NCBI GenBank assembly: GCA_947503885.1
Contig: CANNFD010000002.1
Coordinates: forward strand, 248,001 to 312,000
Source: an uncultured Olleya sp.
Lineage (GTDB): Bacteria; Bacteroidota; Bacteroidia; Flavobacteriales; Flavobacteriaceae
Length of the DNA stretch: 64,000 bases
Direction of reading: 5' to 3'
Part shown: one piece after another, positions 43,920 to 54,266 of the stretch
Numbering within the stretch: the first letter of the stretch is position 1
Layout: every line of letters begins with the position of its first letter
The notes under the pieces: model-generated
The model's database searches: none
What the model was told of the DNA's origin: nothing
The model's input: only the letters and a program-made list of their open reading frames with translations
Position numbers and translations under genes: made by a program

Positions 43920-45275
43920 ATGTTTAAAAAAATACTTTTTTTATTAGCAATACTGCCAAGTGTTATCCTGGCACAAAACACAATAAAAGGAACATTTACA
44001 CCAGCAGAACAATTTAAGTTTGCCTTTTTATATCAAGTTACTGCAGACACCTCTATTTTTGTTGATAATGCTGATATTGCAGAGGATGGCAGCTTTGTTT
44101 TTAATCTTAAAAACACGCAAGCACCAGGGACTTACCGTATAGTTTATGCACAGCCACAAGACCAGTATAACTTCGATTTTTTATATAACAACGAAGACAT
44201 AGAGCTAACTTTTGACTTAGACAAAGGTTTAGAGTTTTCAACTTCAGAAGAAAATAAATTATGGACCTCTTATAACAAAAGCATGTCTATGATTGGTCAA
44301 AGTTTAAATGCATTTTATACTGCTGGAGGTGACAACGAAGACGATTTTAAAAACATAATTAATATTCTTAAAACTACTCAAACAGAGTTTGAAAAAGCTG
44401 CAGAAGGTAAGTTAGTATTAAACTTTATAACTGCTAGTCAACCATATATTCCAGAACACTTAATTGACGCTAAGACATTTACAGAAAACGCTAAAAACGC
44501 TTATTTTAAGCATATTAATTTTGGTAATCCTGTGCTTCAAAATTCAAACTTTTTAATTGAAGCAACTTTAAATTATGTATTCAATTTTATTGATAGTGAA
44601 GGCCAAAACAAATCTTACATTAACAACATAAACACTGTAGTAAAAGCAATAGGCAATAATCCAAAGGTTAAAAAAATATTGTTAGAGATTTTATGGAATC
44701 AATTTGCTATTGAAGAGGTTGAGCCAGTTGCCAACCATATTGCAAACGCACATTTATTAGCTTTAGCTAAAGCTGAAAATGATACAGAATTAATTAGCCA
44801 GTTAACCTATTTTTTAAACGCTTCTGTTGGTAATACTGGTAAAGACTTTGAAATAGTAATTTATGACAAAGAAGGCGAAGCTACTGTTACTAACCTATAT
44901 GATTTAAAAGACGCTAACAATTATTTAATCGCTTTCTGGAGCACAACATGCTCGCATTGTTTAGATGAAATTCCTGCGTTGCACAAATACGCAGAAACGT
45001 TAGAAAAAGGACAATTAAAAGTAATTGCAATTGCATTAGACGAAGACCGTTACAGATGGAAAAACATGACTTATGATTTTCCTGAGTTTTACCACGTGTT
45101 TGGAGAAGGTAAATGGGATAATGAAATAGGAAATAATTACAATGTAAAATCTACACCAAGTTATTTTGTGCTAGATAAAGACAAAAAAATAATTAAAAAG
45201 CCTTACGATTTTGAAACTTTTAAAGCCTATTTTAAAACGCTTCCTGCACCAAAAAAAGAAATTAAAAAAGAATAA
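43920..45275 (+). CDS. TlpA-like thioredoxin-fold lipid/periplasmic protein with DUF4369-type N-terminal region
   Basis: A 451-residue exported protein. Signal peptide (1-18, 'ILFLLAILPSVILAQ'); residues 19-120 resemble the beta-rich DUF4369 domain seen before thioredoxin folds in Bacteroidetes; the C-terminal third is a TlpA/AhpC-type thioredoxin with 'FWSTTCSHCLDEIPAL' (CxxC near 344-347) and cis-Pro 'VKSTPSYFVLDKD'. It probably reduces or isomerises disulfides in the periplasm. Partner unknown. A terminator follows. Confidence 0.88.
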   Translation: MFKKILFLLAILPSVILAQNTIKGTFTPAEQFKFAFLYQVTADTSIFVDNADIAEDGSFVFNLKNTQAPGTYRIVYAQPQDQYNFDFLYNNEDIELTFDLDKGLEFSTSEENKLWTSYNKSMSMIGQSLNAFYTAGGDNEDDFKNIINILKTTQTEFEKAAEGKLVLNFITASQPYIPEHLIDAKTFTENAKNAYFKHINFGNPVLQNSNFLIEATLNYVFNFIDSEGQNKSYINNINTVVKAIGNNPKVKKILLEILWNQFAIEEVEPVANHIANAHLLALAKAENDTELISQLTYFLNASVGNTGKDFEIVIYDKEGEATVTNLYDLKDANNYLIAFWSTTCSHCLDEIPALHKYAETLEKGQLKVIAIALDEDRYRWKNMTYDFPEFYHVFGEGKWDNEIGNNYNVKSTPSYFVLDKDKKIIKKPYDFETFKAYFKTLPAPKKEIKKE

Positions 45276-45296
45276 TTTATATTATTAATATAGACC

Positions 45297-45327
45297 ATAA
45301 AGCTTCGAGAAATCGAAGCTTTTTTTA
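45297..45327 (+). terminator. Terminator after the TlpA-like gene
   Basis: AAAGCTTCGA - GAAA - TCGAAGCTTTTTTTAT. Confidence 0.88.
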
Positions 45328-45430
45328 TGTGTTATATAAACGTTTCAATCAATTAGACATTGCTATTTAAACAAGTTAAAAAAGACTGTAAACACAATAA
45401 AAAAGGAGGCTTAACCCAAAATACACATCC

Positions 45431-45468
45431 AAAAATCATATATTAGTTGTTATATAACACGCTAGCAC
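45431..45468 (+). repeat. Direct repeat left of the esterase gene
   Basis: AAAAATCATATATTAGTTG... through ...ACGCTAGCAC; matches 46333-46369 with a few mismatches and one 1-nt gap, about 902 bp apart. It includes the palindrome GTTATATAAC. Confidence 0.5.
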
Positions 45469-45491
45469 TAATTTAATAAAAAATAATAATC

Positions 45492-46304
45492 ATGAAAAAA
45501 ATAGTCTTATATCTCATACTTATAGTTTTTACATTTAGTTGCAAAAACAAAACAATTACATACAATGACCCAATTCCAGAACACGATAGTTTAATTATTG
45601 CTTCTAAATATGTAAATGAAGACCGAGTTATCAATATTTGGACACCACCAAACTATAAACAAACTACAGATAGTCTACCTGTATTATATATGCCTGACGG
45701 AGGAATAAAAGAAGATTTTCCGCATATAGCAAATACATTAAAAAAATTGTTAACCGAAAATAAAATACCACCTTTTATCTTAGTCGGTATTGAAAATACT
45801 GAAAGAGGAAGAGATTTATCAGGTTTTTCTGAAGCTGAATATGACAAGCAATTTTGTCCAGTTACTGATGGAGCTAAAGACTTTAGAGCATTTATTTATG
45901 AAGAGTTAATACCGCAGGTAAATAAAAAATATAGAACCAAAAATAAAAAAGGAATCATCGGAGAATCCCTTGCTGGACTTTTTGTTATGGAAACATTTTT
46001 TATTAAACCAGAAACATTTGATTTTTACATCGCTATGGATCCCTCACTTTGGTGGAATGACCAATATTTAATGAAAAATGCAGATTCATTAATAGCTAAT
46101 TTTCCTAATAAAAATATTAAAATATGGTTTGCAGGTTCTGATGCAAAAGACATCTCACAAACAACAAGAAATATTGAAAAGACCTTCAAAAAGAATAATA
46201 ATAAAAACCTGACTTGGAAATATTCTGACGAACCAAACCAAAAGCATAATACAATATTTAGAGCTACAAAAGAAAAAGCATTGATTTGGACATTAAACGA
46301 ATAA
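45492..46304 (+). CDS. Alpha/beta hydrolase, esterase (IroE/Fes-like) lipoprotein
   Basis: A 270-residue lipoprotein: signal 'VLYLILIVFTFSC' with a lipobox Cys at about 17. The body is an esterase-D type alpha/beta hydrolase: 'LPVLYMPDGGIKED' (oxyanion side), nucleophile elbow 'GIIGESLAGLFV' (GxSxxG with Ser), and a late His in 'QKHNTIFR'. It may cleave siderophore or sugar esters in the envelope. It is bracketed by imperfect direct repeats, suggesting a cassette-like insertion. Confidence 0.82.
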   Translation: MKKIVLYLILIVFTFSCKNKTITYNDPIPEHDSLIIASKYVNEDRVINIWTPPNYKQTTDSLPVLYMPDGGIKEDFPHIANTLKKLLTENKIPPFILVGIENTERGRDLSGFSEAEYDKQFCPVTDGAKDFRAFIYEELIPQVNKKYRTKNKKGIIGESLAGLFVMETFFIKPETFDFYIAMDPSLWWNDQYLMKNADSLIANFPNKNIKIWFAGSDAKDISQTTRNIEKTFKKNNNKNLTWKYSDEPNQKHNTIFRATKEKALIWTLNE

Positions 46305-46332
46305 AAAGTAATCTTATCCAGAAAACAAAATT

Positions 46333-46369
46333 AAAAAGCATGTATAGTTGTTTTGTAATACGCTACCAC
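46333..46369 (+). repeat. Direct repeat right of the esterase gene
   Basis: AAAAAGCATGTATAGTTG... through ...ACGCTACCAC; partner of 45431-45468 (21 of the last 25 bases identical). Confidence 0.5.
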
Positions 46370-46395
46370 ATATATGAAAAAACCTAAACTCAAGA

Positions 46396-46882
46396 ATGAC
46401 AAATCTTAAAACACCTCTTGGACTATTTGCCTTTTCATATTTGATTTACGGAATTGTGATGAATATTCGAATGTTCATAGAACAAATGTGGCCTACATAT
46501 TTATTCATCATTTCAATGATTATTGGATTGATTCCCGTAACTTTTTTTTAGTTTATATGCTAATAATAAATAGTAATAGCGAATACTATTCTAATGTTCA
46601 AAACTCAATTAAAGAGAATACAACATATTTAAAAACGGAATTTGGATTGACGAAAAAGACACACTAATTGGAATTGAAATTAAAAATCGGAAATGAATAA
46701 TGTTTTATAAAGGAATGGAAACTGACTCAAGCGATATTTATGACTACAAGGTGACTAATAAATTGTCCGAATATGCAAATACTAAATTAAGACCAACTGA
46801 GTTTTTAATATTGACCAATAACTCGGATACTCTGAAATATGAAATACTTGAATATAATCAAGAGTTATTAAGCCTAATGTAA
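46396..46882 (+). pseudogene. Decayed gene(s) with stop and frame changes
   Basis: ATG 46396 opens 51 codons of membrane-type sequence ('LGLFAFSYLIYGIVMNIRMF') ending at a TAG after a T run. Further on, 'NGIWIDEKDTLIGIEIKNRK' runs into TGA and continues in the same frame as 'IMFYKGMETDSSDIYDYK' (the track's 46700 ORF) to 46882. If TGA were TGG (Trp) the sequence would read through naturally, and an earlier frame change is also needed. The three pieces look like remains of one or two small genes. No family recognised. Confidence 0.5.
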
Positions 46883-47058
46883 TTTCCGAGAGGAAATATA
46901 TTAACTTATAAAATAAAATCGTCTAGTAACACCTTGAATAATTAATTACTTTTTTAGCCTACTTACCAAAACTCACACGGACATAAAATATAGTTTTGAC
47001 TAACTAACTTTATCGTATCAACACGATACTTATTTAAAGTCATTACAAAAACAAAATC

Positions 47059-47418
47059 TTAAAAATGATAAAAAGCATCTTTTAAGTGTTCTATCTTAAA
47101 CTGTTTATTATCTTTTACAATTGCAATAATATCAAAACGGACTTCTACATCTAACCCATTTACGGTAACATACTCGTCCACCGCTTTTACTAAACGTTGG
47201 ATTTGTTTTGGTTTTACAAAGTCTTGAGGGTTACCAAACGTAGTTGTTGATCTTGTTTTAACTTCGATAATTGCTAAAACATCTTCTTTTTGTGCTATTA
47301 TATCTACCTCAGCCTTATCAAACCTGTAGTTACGTTCAATAATTTCGTAGTTATTTTCAACTAGAAAATTAACTGCTAGTTGTTCGCCTTTTTTACCAAG
47401 TTCGTTATGGTTAGTCAT
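47059..47418 (-). CDS. YraN family (UPF0102) endonuclease-like protein
   Basis: A 119-residue protein with a minimal PD-(D/E)xK-type fold: 'NELGKKGEQLAVNFLVEN' with the first Glu, 'DKAEVDIIAQKEDVLAIIEVKTR' with the D-E-K core. The family is widespread and thought to act in DNA processing or recombination, without a firm role. Its start overlaps the stop of the LD-carboxypeptidase gene by one base. Confidence 0.92.
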   Translation of the reverse strand: MTNHNELGKKGEQLAVNFLVENNYEIIERNYRFDKAEVDIIAQKEDVLAIIEVKTRSTTTFGNPQDFVKPKQIQRLVKAVDEYVTVNGLDVEVRFDIIAIVKDNKQFKIEHLKDAFYHF

Positions 47419-48425
47419 TATTTTTCAAAAACTACTGTCGCTTTTTCTTTTTCAACATTTAATGTTAATTGTCTACCTAAAATCAAAGCTCTGTTATCAT
47501 CTTCGTGTCCTGCTGGCATATTAAAAGCTATTGGAAAGTCGTAATCAGATAAGGCTTCTAAAACAAGTTGCTCTATGGATGTTCCCCATTTTGTAGTGTT
47601 TTTTCGCAGCTTACTCATATCTCCAACAATAACTCCTTTACAATTATCAAAATAACCCGCTCGTTTTAAACTTTGAAGCATCCTATCTATATGGTATTTA
47701 TATTCGCCAATCTCTTCAATAAATAATATTTTACCAGAGGTATCAATACTGTCTTTAGAGCCCAACATGGTGTGTAAAATAGTTAAATTTCCTCCCACTA
47801 AGACTCCTGTTGTCTTACCTTCTTTATTATAACTTGACCCTTTTAGCGTGTAGCTTAAAGGCTTACCAAAAATGGTGTTTTTAAACGTTGTTATACTGTC
47901 TTCAATATCAGACAAGTTTTCTGGCAAACTTACACCCATTATAGCATGTAGTGTTTGCACTCCTAAATTATGTATTTGATTATGTAAAGCAGTAATATCG
48001 CTATAACCGATAACCCATTTTGGCTGATTTAAAAATTTAGTATAATCTAATTTATCTAAAATTCTAACGGTACCATAACCACCACGTGCAGACCAAATTG
48101 CTTTAATTTTTGGGTCGTCCAAAGCTGACTGAAAATCTTCGCAGCGTTCTTGATCTGTACCTGCAAAATGATTGGCTTGATTAAAGACATGCTTACCAAT
48201 AACAACATGTAAGTCCCAACTTTCTAAAAGTTTTTTGGCACGATTAACTTCTTCTGTTCTGTTTTTTAAAACACCTGAAGGTGCAACAATAGCAACAGTG
48301 TCTCCTGTTTTTAAATAAGGTGGCTGTATCAATTTAGTTTCGGTTTTATTTTGCGCAAATCCTATATAATTTCCGAAGAAAAAAATAGTACAACACACAA
48401 TCAATAATAATCTATTTTTTGACAT
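47418..48425 (-). CDS. LD-carboxypeptidase (peptidase S66)
   Basis: A 335-residue enzyme that trims the terminal D-Ala from murein tetrapeptides in cell-wall recycling. '[16 protein letters not shown]' and '[14 protein letters not shown]' (nucleophile Ser in GYSD) are the S66 signatures, and '[20 protein letters not shown]' and '[10 protein letters not shown]' hold the Glu and His of the triad. An N-terminal segment '[20 protein letters not shown]' is a signal peptide, unlike cytosolic LdcA, so it acts in the periplasm. Confidence 0.92.
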   Translation of the reverse strand: MSKNRLLLIVCCTIFFFGNYIGFAQNKTETKLIQPPYLKTGDTVAIVAPSGVLKNRTEEVNRAKKLLESWDLHVVIGKHVFNQANHFAGTDQERCEDFQSALDDPKIKAIWSARGGYGTVRILDKLDYTKFLNQPKWVIGYSDITALHNQIHNLGVQTLHAIMGVSLPENLSDIEDSITTFKNTIFGKPLSYTLKGSSYNKEGKTTGVLVGGNLTILHTMLGSKDSIDTSGKILFIEEIGEYKYHIDRMLQSLKRAGYFDNCKGVIVGDMSKLRKNTTKWGTSIEQLVLEALSDYDFPIAFNMPAGHEDDNRALILGRQLTLNVEKEKATVVFEK

Positions 48426-48497
48426 AGTGTAAAATTACATTTTTTTTCTAAATGGCTATCAAATTGCGTATTTTTACACCATCAAAAGAAAACAAAA

Positions 48498-50546
48498 ATG
48501 TCAAAAAGATATACTATTACTGCAGCACTACCTTATACCAATGGACCAATACATATTGGACATTTAGCAGGGGTTTACGTGCCAGCAGATATTTATGCTA
48601 GATACAAAAGATTAACAGGTAACGATGTTGCATTTATTTGCGGTAGTGATGAGCATGGTGTGCCAATTACTATAAAAGCTAAAAAAGAAGGGGTTACCCC
48701 TCAAGAAATTGTTGACAGATATCATAAAAATATAAAAGAATCTTTTAAAGAGTTTGGGATTACTTTTGACAATTACTCGCGTACGTCAGCAAAAATACAT
48801 CATGATACAGCATCTGAGTTTTTTAAAACTTTATATGATAATAATGAGTTTGTTGAAGAAGTGTCAGAACAATTATACGACGCAGAAGCTAATCAGTTTT
48901 TAGCCGATCGTTTTGTGATTGGAACCTGTCCAAAATGTGGTAACGAAGAAAGTTATGGTGACCAATGCGAAAAATGTGGAACGTCACATAATGCTACCGA
49001 TCTAATTAATCCTAAATCAGCAATTACAGGTAATGTCCCAAGCTTAAAAGAAACAAAACACTGGTTTTTACCTTTAAATAAGCACGAAGCATTTTTAAAA
49101 GAATGGATATTAGAGGGTCACAAAAAAGATTGGAAACCTAACGTTTACGGACAATGTAAATCTTGGATTGACGACGGTTTACGTCCTCGTGCAGTAACAA
49201 GAGATTTAGATTGGGGAATACCGGTTCCTGTGCCTGGAGGTGAAGGAAAAGTGCTTTACGTATGGTTTGATGCACCTATTGGCTACATCTCTTCTACTAA
49301 GGAGTGGGCAACTAGAGAGGGGAAAGACTGGGAAGCATATTGGAAGGATAAAGACACAAAATTAGTGCACTTTATTGGTAAGGATAATATTGTGTTTCAT
49401 TGTATTATTTTTCCAGCTATGTTAAAAGCAGAAGGCAGTTATATTTTACCCGATAATGTACCAGCTAACGAGTTTTTAAACTTAGAAGGTAATAAATTAT
49501 CGACTTCTAAAAACTGGGCGGTTTGGTTACCTGAATATTTAGAAGATTTTCCAAATCAGCAAGATGTACTACGTTATGCATTAACAGCAAACGCACCAGA
49601 AAGTAAGGATAATGACTTTACTTGGAAAGATTTTCAAGCAAGAAACAATAACGAGTTGGTAGCTATCTTCGGAAACTTTATCAATCGTGTGGTCGTTTTA
49701 ACTAATAAATATTACGAAGGGGTGGTTCCAACACCTGCTGAATACTCTACAATTGACGAAGAAACTTTAGCAACAGTCAAAGCATATCCTGCAGTTATTG
49801 AAAGCTCTTTAGAACGTTACCGTTTTAGAGAAGCTGGTCAAGAATTAATGAATCTTGCTAGACTAGGAAACAAGTATCTTGCAGATGAAGAACCTTGGAA
49901 ACTAGTAAAAACTGACGAAGCCCGCACAAAAACAATCATGTTTGTTGCCTTGCAAATAGCAAGTGCACTAGCAACTTTATCAGAGCCATTTTTACCTTTT
50001 ACATCTACTAAATTAAAAAACATCCTTAATACAAATGAGAACTCTTGGAGCGATATTTCTTCAAAAGACATACTACTTCCATCAGCACATAAAATTGGTA
50101 AAGGAGAATTGTTGTTTAGTAAAATAGAAGATGAAACTATCCAAAAACAATTGGACAAATTAGAAGCTAGCAAAAAAGCTAATGAAGCTGCAAACAAAGT
50201 AGTCGAGCCTCAAAAAGAAGAAATCACTTTTGATGATTTTACTAAGTTAGATTTACGTGTCGGTACTATTTTGGAAGCCCATAAAATGCCAAAAGCTAAA
50301 AAACTTTTAGTATTAAAAGTAGATACCGGTATTGATGTTAGAACAATAGTATCTGGTATTGCAGAAAGTTTTACAGCAGAGGAAGTCGTTGGTAAAAAAG
50401 TAACCGTTTTGGTTAATTTAGCACCAAGAGCTTTACGCGGTGTAGAGAGTCAAGGTATGATTTTAATGACAGAAAACGCAGCGGGCAAATTGGTATTTGT
50501 AAATCCCGATGATGCTAGTGTTAATAATGGTTTACATATTAGCTAA
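48498..50546 (+). CDS. metG: Methionine--tRNA ligase
   Basis: A 682-residue class I synthetase. '[14 protein letters not shown]' (HIGH), the zinc knuckle '[17 protein letters not shown]', 'NKLSTSKNW' (KMSKS variant) and a C-terminal tRNA-binding OB domain ('[18 protein letters not shown]', about 575-682) are present. Single-gene unit, with a perfect terminator after it. Confidence 0.97.
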   Translation: MSKRYTITAALPYTNGPIHIGHLAGVYVPADIYARYKRLTGNDVAFICGSDEHGVPITIKAKKEGVTPQEIVDRYHKNIKESFKEFGITFDNYSRTSAKIHHDTASEFFKTLYDNNEFVEEVSEQLYDAEANQFLADRFVIGTCPKCGNEESYGDQCEKCGTSHNATDLINPKSAITGNVPSLKETKHWFLPLNKHEAFLKEWILEGHKKDWKPNVYGQCKSWIDDGLRPRAVTRDLDWGIPVPVPGGEGKVLYVWFDAPIGYISSTKEWATREGKDWEAYWKDKDTKLVHFIGKDNIVFHCIIFPAMLKAEGSYILPDNVPANEFLNLEGNKLSTSKNWAVWLPEYLEDFPNQQDVLRYALTANAPESKDNDFTWKDFQARNNNELVAIFGNFINRVVVLTNKYYEGVVPTPAEYSTIDEETLATVKAYPAVIESSLERYRFREAGQELMNLARLGNKYLADEEPWKLVKTDEARTKTIMFVALQIASALATLSEPFLPFTSTKLKNILNTNENSWSDISSKDILLPSAHKIGKGELLFSKIEDETIQKQLDKLEASKKANEAANKVVEPQKEEITFDDFTKLDLRVGTILEAHKMPKAKKLLVLKVDTGIDVRTIVSGIAESFTAEEVVGKKVTVLVNLAPRALRGVESQGMILMTENAAGKLVFVNPDDASVNNGLHIS

Positions 50547-50558
50547 CAAGTTAACAAC

Positions 50559-50602
50559 TAAAACACCTATGGTAAAATTAAATTTTACCATAGGTGTTTT
50601 AA
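50559..50602 (+). terminator. Terminator after metG
   Basis: AAAACACCTATGGTAAAATT immediately followed by its inverse AATTTTACCATAGGTGTTTT; about 20 bp of perfect stem. The next 270 bp before the lipoprotein gene hold no gene; a TCTTTG box near 50848 may be its promoter. Confidence 0.9.
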
Positions 50603-50875
50603 TTTAAAATTATATAATAACAACAGTTTTAACAACCCTCTTCTTCAAACCTTACTCAAGTACAATTCTAGTTACCTTTTAGGAAAATATATCCAAAAAG
50701 CTAGACTTTATACTTTTAATAGGTTTACCTTATAGATATAAAAACATCCTGTTTTTTTTAATTACACTACACTTTCAAGGAAAGTGGTAATTATATAAGT
50801 CATAAAATTAATCTTGTAATACAAAACCTAATCTTGTGTTGCATCTTTGTAACACAATCAAATCAATTAATTAAT

Positions 50876-51346
50876 ATGAAACAAATTATAACAGTTTTGT
50901 TTTTAAGTCTGCTATTTAGTTGCGGATCTTCAAAAACAGTAAGAGAGTCTAAAAAAACCATAAAAGGAGAATGGGTTTTAAGCACTATAAATTATAGCGA
51001 AGCCGGAACCTATAACGTTACACTTTTAAATGATGCGTCTAAAGCGTGTTTTGAACAAAGTACTTGGAAATTTATCCCAAACAACAACTCTGGAATTTAT
51101 ACTATAAATGACTCAAATTGTAGTATCGGTGAAAGATTTTTCAATTTCACTATTCAGGAAGTAGACCAAACGACTGGTTTATACCATTTTCTTTTAAAAC
51201 CAACAGATGCTAAAAGTAATAGCGAAACTAATCAAGGTTTTAGATTAAAACTAGCACAACTATCTGACACAAACATGAGATGGGAACAAACACTTACAGT
51301 AGATGGAAAACCATTTACAATTAACATGAACTTTTCAAAATTATAA
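50876..51346 (+). CDS. Lipocalin-like lipoprotein
   Basis: The track start (50834) overshoots; ATG 50876 gives 'MKQIITVLFLSLLFSC', a lipoprotein signal with lipobox LFSC. The 156-residue product then has the small beta-barrel pattern of bacteroidetal lipocalin-like domains ('IKGEWVLSTINYSEAGTYNV', 'STWKFIPNNNSGIYTI', 'MRWEQTLTVDGK'). Ligand unknown. It lies 5 bp before the OmpA-family gene, forming a two-lipoprotein operon. Confidence 0.82.
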   Translation: MKQIITVLFLSLLFSCGSSKTVRESKKTIKGEWVLSTINYSEAGTYNVTLLNDASKACFEQSTWKFIPNNNSGIYTINDSNCSIGERFFNFTIQEVDQTTGLYHFLLKPTDAKSNSETNQGFRLKLAQLSDTNMRWEQTLTVDGKPFTINMNFSKL

Positions 51347-51351
51347 AAACT

Positions 51352-52059
51352 ATGAAATCTATATTTAATAAATTATCAATTAGCGTTTTAACTTTAGCAT
51401 TGGTAGTTAGTTTTACTAGCTGTAGCAGTGTAAAAAACGCAAATAACAAACAAAAAGGTGCTGTAATTGGTGCAACTGGTGGTGCTATTTTAGGTGCTAT
51501 TATTGGTAACAACGTTGGTAAAGGTGGTAATGGCGAATTAGGAGCTGTTATTGGTGGTGTTGTTGGTGGTGGTGCTGGTGTACTTATTGGAAACAAAATG
51601 GACAAGCAGGCTCAAAAAATTGAGGAAGAAATCCCTGGTGCAGTAGTGGATAGAGTTGACGACGGTATTGTTGTTACTTTTGACGAGAATAGTGGTGTGT
51701 ATTTTGACACTGCTAAGTACAATATTAATAGTGCATCACAACAAACACTTAATAAGTTAGTTGCAGTTTTTAAAGAATATCCAGACACAAATATTTTAGT
51801 TGTTGGTCACACAGATAGTGTTGGTAGCGAAGAAAATAATATGATATTATCTAAAAACAGAGCTTATGCAGTGACTAATTACTTAACTAATCAAGGATTA
51901 AGTAGTGGACGTTTTACTACTAATTGGTTTGGAGAATCTCAACCAACTAATGATAATAGTACTGCTGAAGGTAGAGCAAAAAACAGACGTGTAAACGTTG
52001 CAATTTTACCAAATCAAAAAATGATTGACGACGCTAAAATGGAGTCTGGAGAAAACTAG
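51352..52059 (+). CDS. OmpA family lipoprotein with glycine-zipper segment
   Basis: A 235-residue lipoprotein: signal with lipobox 'VVSFTSC', a glycine-zipper stretch (about 40-80, 'GAVIGATGGAILGAIIGNN'), then an OmpA peptidoglycan-binding domain (about 115-225: 'VYFDTAKYNINSASQ', 'LVVGHTDSVGSEENN', 'RAKNRRVNVAIL'). It should anchor the outer membrane to peptidoglycan. Second gene of the operon with the lipocalin-like protein. Confidence 0.93.
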   Translation: MKSIFNKLSISVLTLALVVSFTSCSSVKNANNKQKGAVIGATGGAILGAIIGNNVGKGGNGELGAVIGGVVGGGAGVLIGNKMDKQAQKIEEEIPGAVVDRVDDGIVVTFDENSGVYFDTAKYNINSASQQTLNKLVAVFKEYPDTNILVVGHTDSVGSEENNMILSKNRAYAVTNYLTNQGLSSGRFTTNWFGESQPTNDNSTAEGRAKNRRVNVAILPNQKMIDDAKMESGEN

Positions 52060-52107
52060 AATTCTTTTCGATTTTGTTCGGAAAATTAAGCAGAGTTAAA
52101 TATATTA

Positions 52108-52144
52108 CAAGACCTTATTTATATAATTAATAAGGTCTTTTTTT
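52108..52144 (+). terminator. Terminator after the OmpA gene, abutting the tex start codon
   Basis: AAGACCTTAT - TTATATAATTA - ATAAGGTCTTTTTTT; the T run ends directly before the ATG of tex at 52145. Confidence 0.85.
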
Positions 52145-54265
52145 ATGCTTTTAAAATACATTATTTCTCGTACTAACTTAAACGAAACTTCAGTAAAAAA
52201 CACTGTAGATTTACTTAATCAAGATGCAACCATCCCTTTTATTTCTAGATATAGAAAAGAAGCAACTGGTAATTTGGACGAAGTACAAATTGGTAATATT
52301 GTTAAGTATAAAGACGAATTTGAAGCTTTAGAAAAACGAAAAACTGCCATACTAAAAGCTCTTGAAGAACAAGATGTTTTAACAAGTGAATTGCAACAAA
52401 AAGTAGAAGCCTGTTTAGACCTAACTACACTTGAAGATTTATACTTACCCTACAAAAAAAGCAGAAAAACTAAAGCCGAAACTGCACGTAAAAACGGATT
52501 AGAACCATTAGCTAAAATCATCATGTCTCAAAATGCAAATGATGTTGAATCTGTTGCGTTTAAATATGTAAAAGGAGACGTTAAAACTGTTACTGATGCT
52601 TTGGAGGGCGCACGACATATTATTGCCGAGTGGATTAATGAGCGTACTGATATACGTAATAATTTACGTAAACAGTTGGAGCGTTATGCTATGATTTCCA
52701 CGAAAGTGGTAAAAACAAAAAAAGACGATGAAAACGCTCAGAAATTCAGAGATTATTTTGAGTGGGAAGAGTCCTTAAGTCGTATTCCATCACATAGGTT
52801 ATTAGCTATTTTAAGAGCCGAAAAAGAGGGTTTTATTAGAGTTAAAATTGAAATTGATAAAGTAAAAGCGCTTGAAAATATAGATCGAAAAATAATAAAA
52901 AGTGACAACGCTTGTGCTGACCAATTAGAGTTAGCCATTAGCGATGCTTACAAACGCTTGTTATTTCCATCCTTAAGTAATGAAGCTTTGCAAAAAGCCA
53001 AAGAGAAGGCTGATGAGTCTGCTATTTCGGTGTTTGCTAAAAACTTAAAACAGTTATTATTAGGTTCGCCTTTAGGCGAAAAAAGGGTGCTTGCAATCGA
53101 CCCTGGTTTTAGATCTGGTTGTAAAATTGTTTGCCTTGATGCTCAAGGCGCTTTATTACACAACGAAACCATTTACCCTCATCCTCCAAAAAGTGATAGT
53201 ATTGGAGCCATGAAAAAGCTGTCTACATTAACAGAATCTTATAAAATTGAAGCGATTGCAATAGGAAACGGTACTGCATCTAGAGAAACCGAAGCTTTGG
53301 TCAAAAAGGTGCATTTTAAAAACAACATTCAAGTGTTTGTGGTTAGTGAGGCTGGAGCAAGTATTTATTCGGCTTCAAAAATTGCACGGGATGAGTTTCC
53401 TAATTACGACGTAACGGTTAGAGGTAGCGTGTCTATTGGGCGACGCTTACAAGATCCTTTGGCTGAATTGGTTAAAATTGACGCTAAATCTATTGGTGTT
53501 GGACAATACCAACATGATGTGGACCAAAGTAAGCTTCAAAAACAATTAGATGTTGTGGTAGAAAATTGTGTTAATAGTGTTGGTGTTAATATCAATACTG
53601 CAAGTACCTCTTTATTAAGTTATGTCTCCGGAATTGGACCTAAGTTAGCTGAAAATATTTTTAATTACCGAAATGAAAATGGTGTTTTTACTAGCAGAAA
53701 CGACATTAAAAAAGTACCAAGATTAGGTGGTAAAGCGTTTGAACAAGGGGCTGCTTTTTTAAGAATAAAAGACCCTAAAAATCCATTAGACGACTCGGCA
53801 GTACACCCAGAAAGTTACAAAATAGTCGAAAAAATGGCTAAAGATTTAAAGGTAACATTGGAGGAATTAATTGGCAACGCTACTTTACTTAAACAAATAG
53901 ATTTAAAAAAATATTGTACAGATACTGTTGGATTACTTACACTTGAGGATATTATTAAAGAGCTTGAAAAACCAGGTTTAGATATTAGAGAGGAGGCTAA
54001 AGTATTTACTTTTAATCAAAATATTAAAACTATAAATGACTTGGTTGCTGGTCAATTATTACCAGGAATAGTCAATAACATTACCAACTTTGGGTGTTTT
54101 GTGGATGTTGGTATTAAAGAAAGTGGCTTAATACACGTTTCAAACCTGTCCGATAGCTTTGTTAAAGATGTAAATGAGCACGTCCATTTACACCAACAAG
54201 TAATTGTTAAAGTATTAGAGGTTGATGTTCCGCGAAAGCGTATTCAATTAAAATTACATAAATAA
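52145..54265 (+). CDS. tex: Tex-family RNA-binding transcription accessory protein
   Basis: A 706-residue Tex protein: N-terminal helical region ('DATIPFISRYRKEATGNLDE', the family opening), YqgF/RNase H-like domain ('RVLAIDPGFRSGCKIVCLD'), helix-hairpin-helix pair ('NTASTSLLSYVSGIGPKLAE') and C-terminal S1 domain ('QLLPGIVNNITNFGCFVDVG'). It binds nucleic acid and influences transcription. The family-typical N terminus supports the start although a terminator sits right against it. Confidence 0.96.
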   Translation: MLLKYIISRTNLNETSVKNTVDLLNQDATIPFISRYRKEATGNLDEVQIGNIVKYKDEFEALEKRKTAILKALEEQDVLTSELQQKVEACLDLTTLEDLYLPYKKSRKTKAETARKNGLEPLAKIIMSQNANDVESVAFKYVKGDVKTVTDALEGARHIIAEWINERTDIRNNLRKQLERYAMISTKVVKTKKDDENAQKFRDYFEWEESLSRIPSHRLLAILRAEKEGFIRVKIEIDKVKALENIDRKIIKSDNACADQLELAISDAYKRLLFPSLSNEALQKAKEKADESAISVFAKNLKQLLLGSPLGEKRVLAIDPGFRSGCKIVCLDAQGALLHNETIYPHPPKSDSIGAMKKLSTLTESYKIEAIAIGNGTASRETEALVKKVHFKNNIQVFVVSEAGASIYSASKIARDEFPNYDVTVRGSVSIGRRLQDPLAELVKIDAKSIGVGQYQHDVDQSKLQKQLDVVVENCVNSVGVNINTASTSLLSYVSGIGPKLAENIFNYRNENGVFTSRNDIKKVPRLGGKAFEQGAAFLRIKDPKNPLDDSAVHPESYKIVEKMAKDLKVTLEELIGNATLLKQIDLKKYCTDTVGLLTLEDIIKELEKPGLDIREEAKVFTFNQNIKTINDLVAGQLLPGIVNNITNFGCFVDVGIKESGLIHVSNLSDSFVKDVNEHVHLHQQVIVKVLEVDVPRKRIQLKLHK

Positions 54266-54266
54266 A

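Noticed and set aside
49838-50197. 119-aa minus-strand ORF in metG
   Set aside because: Antisense to a conserved part of methionyl-tRNA synthetase with no motif of its own.
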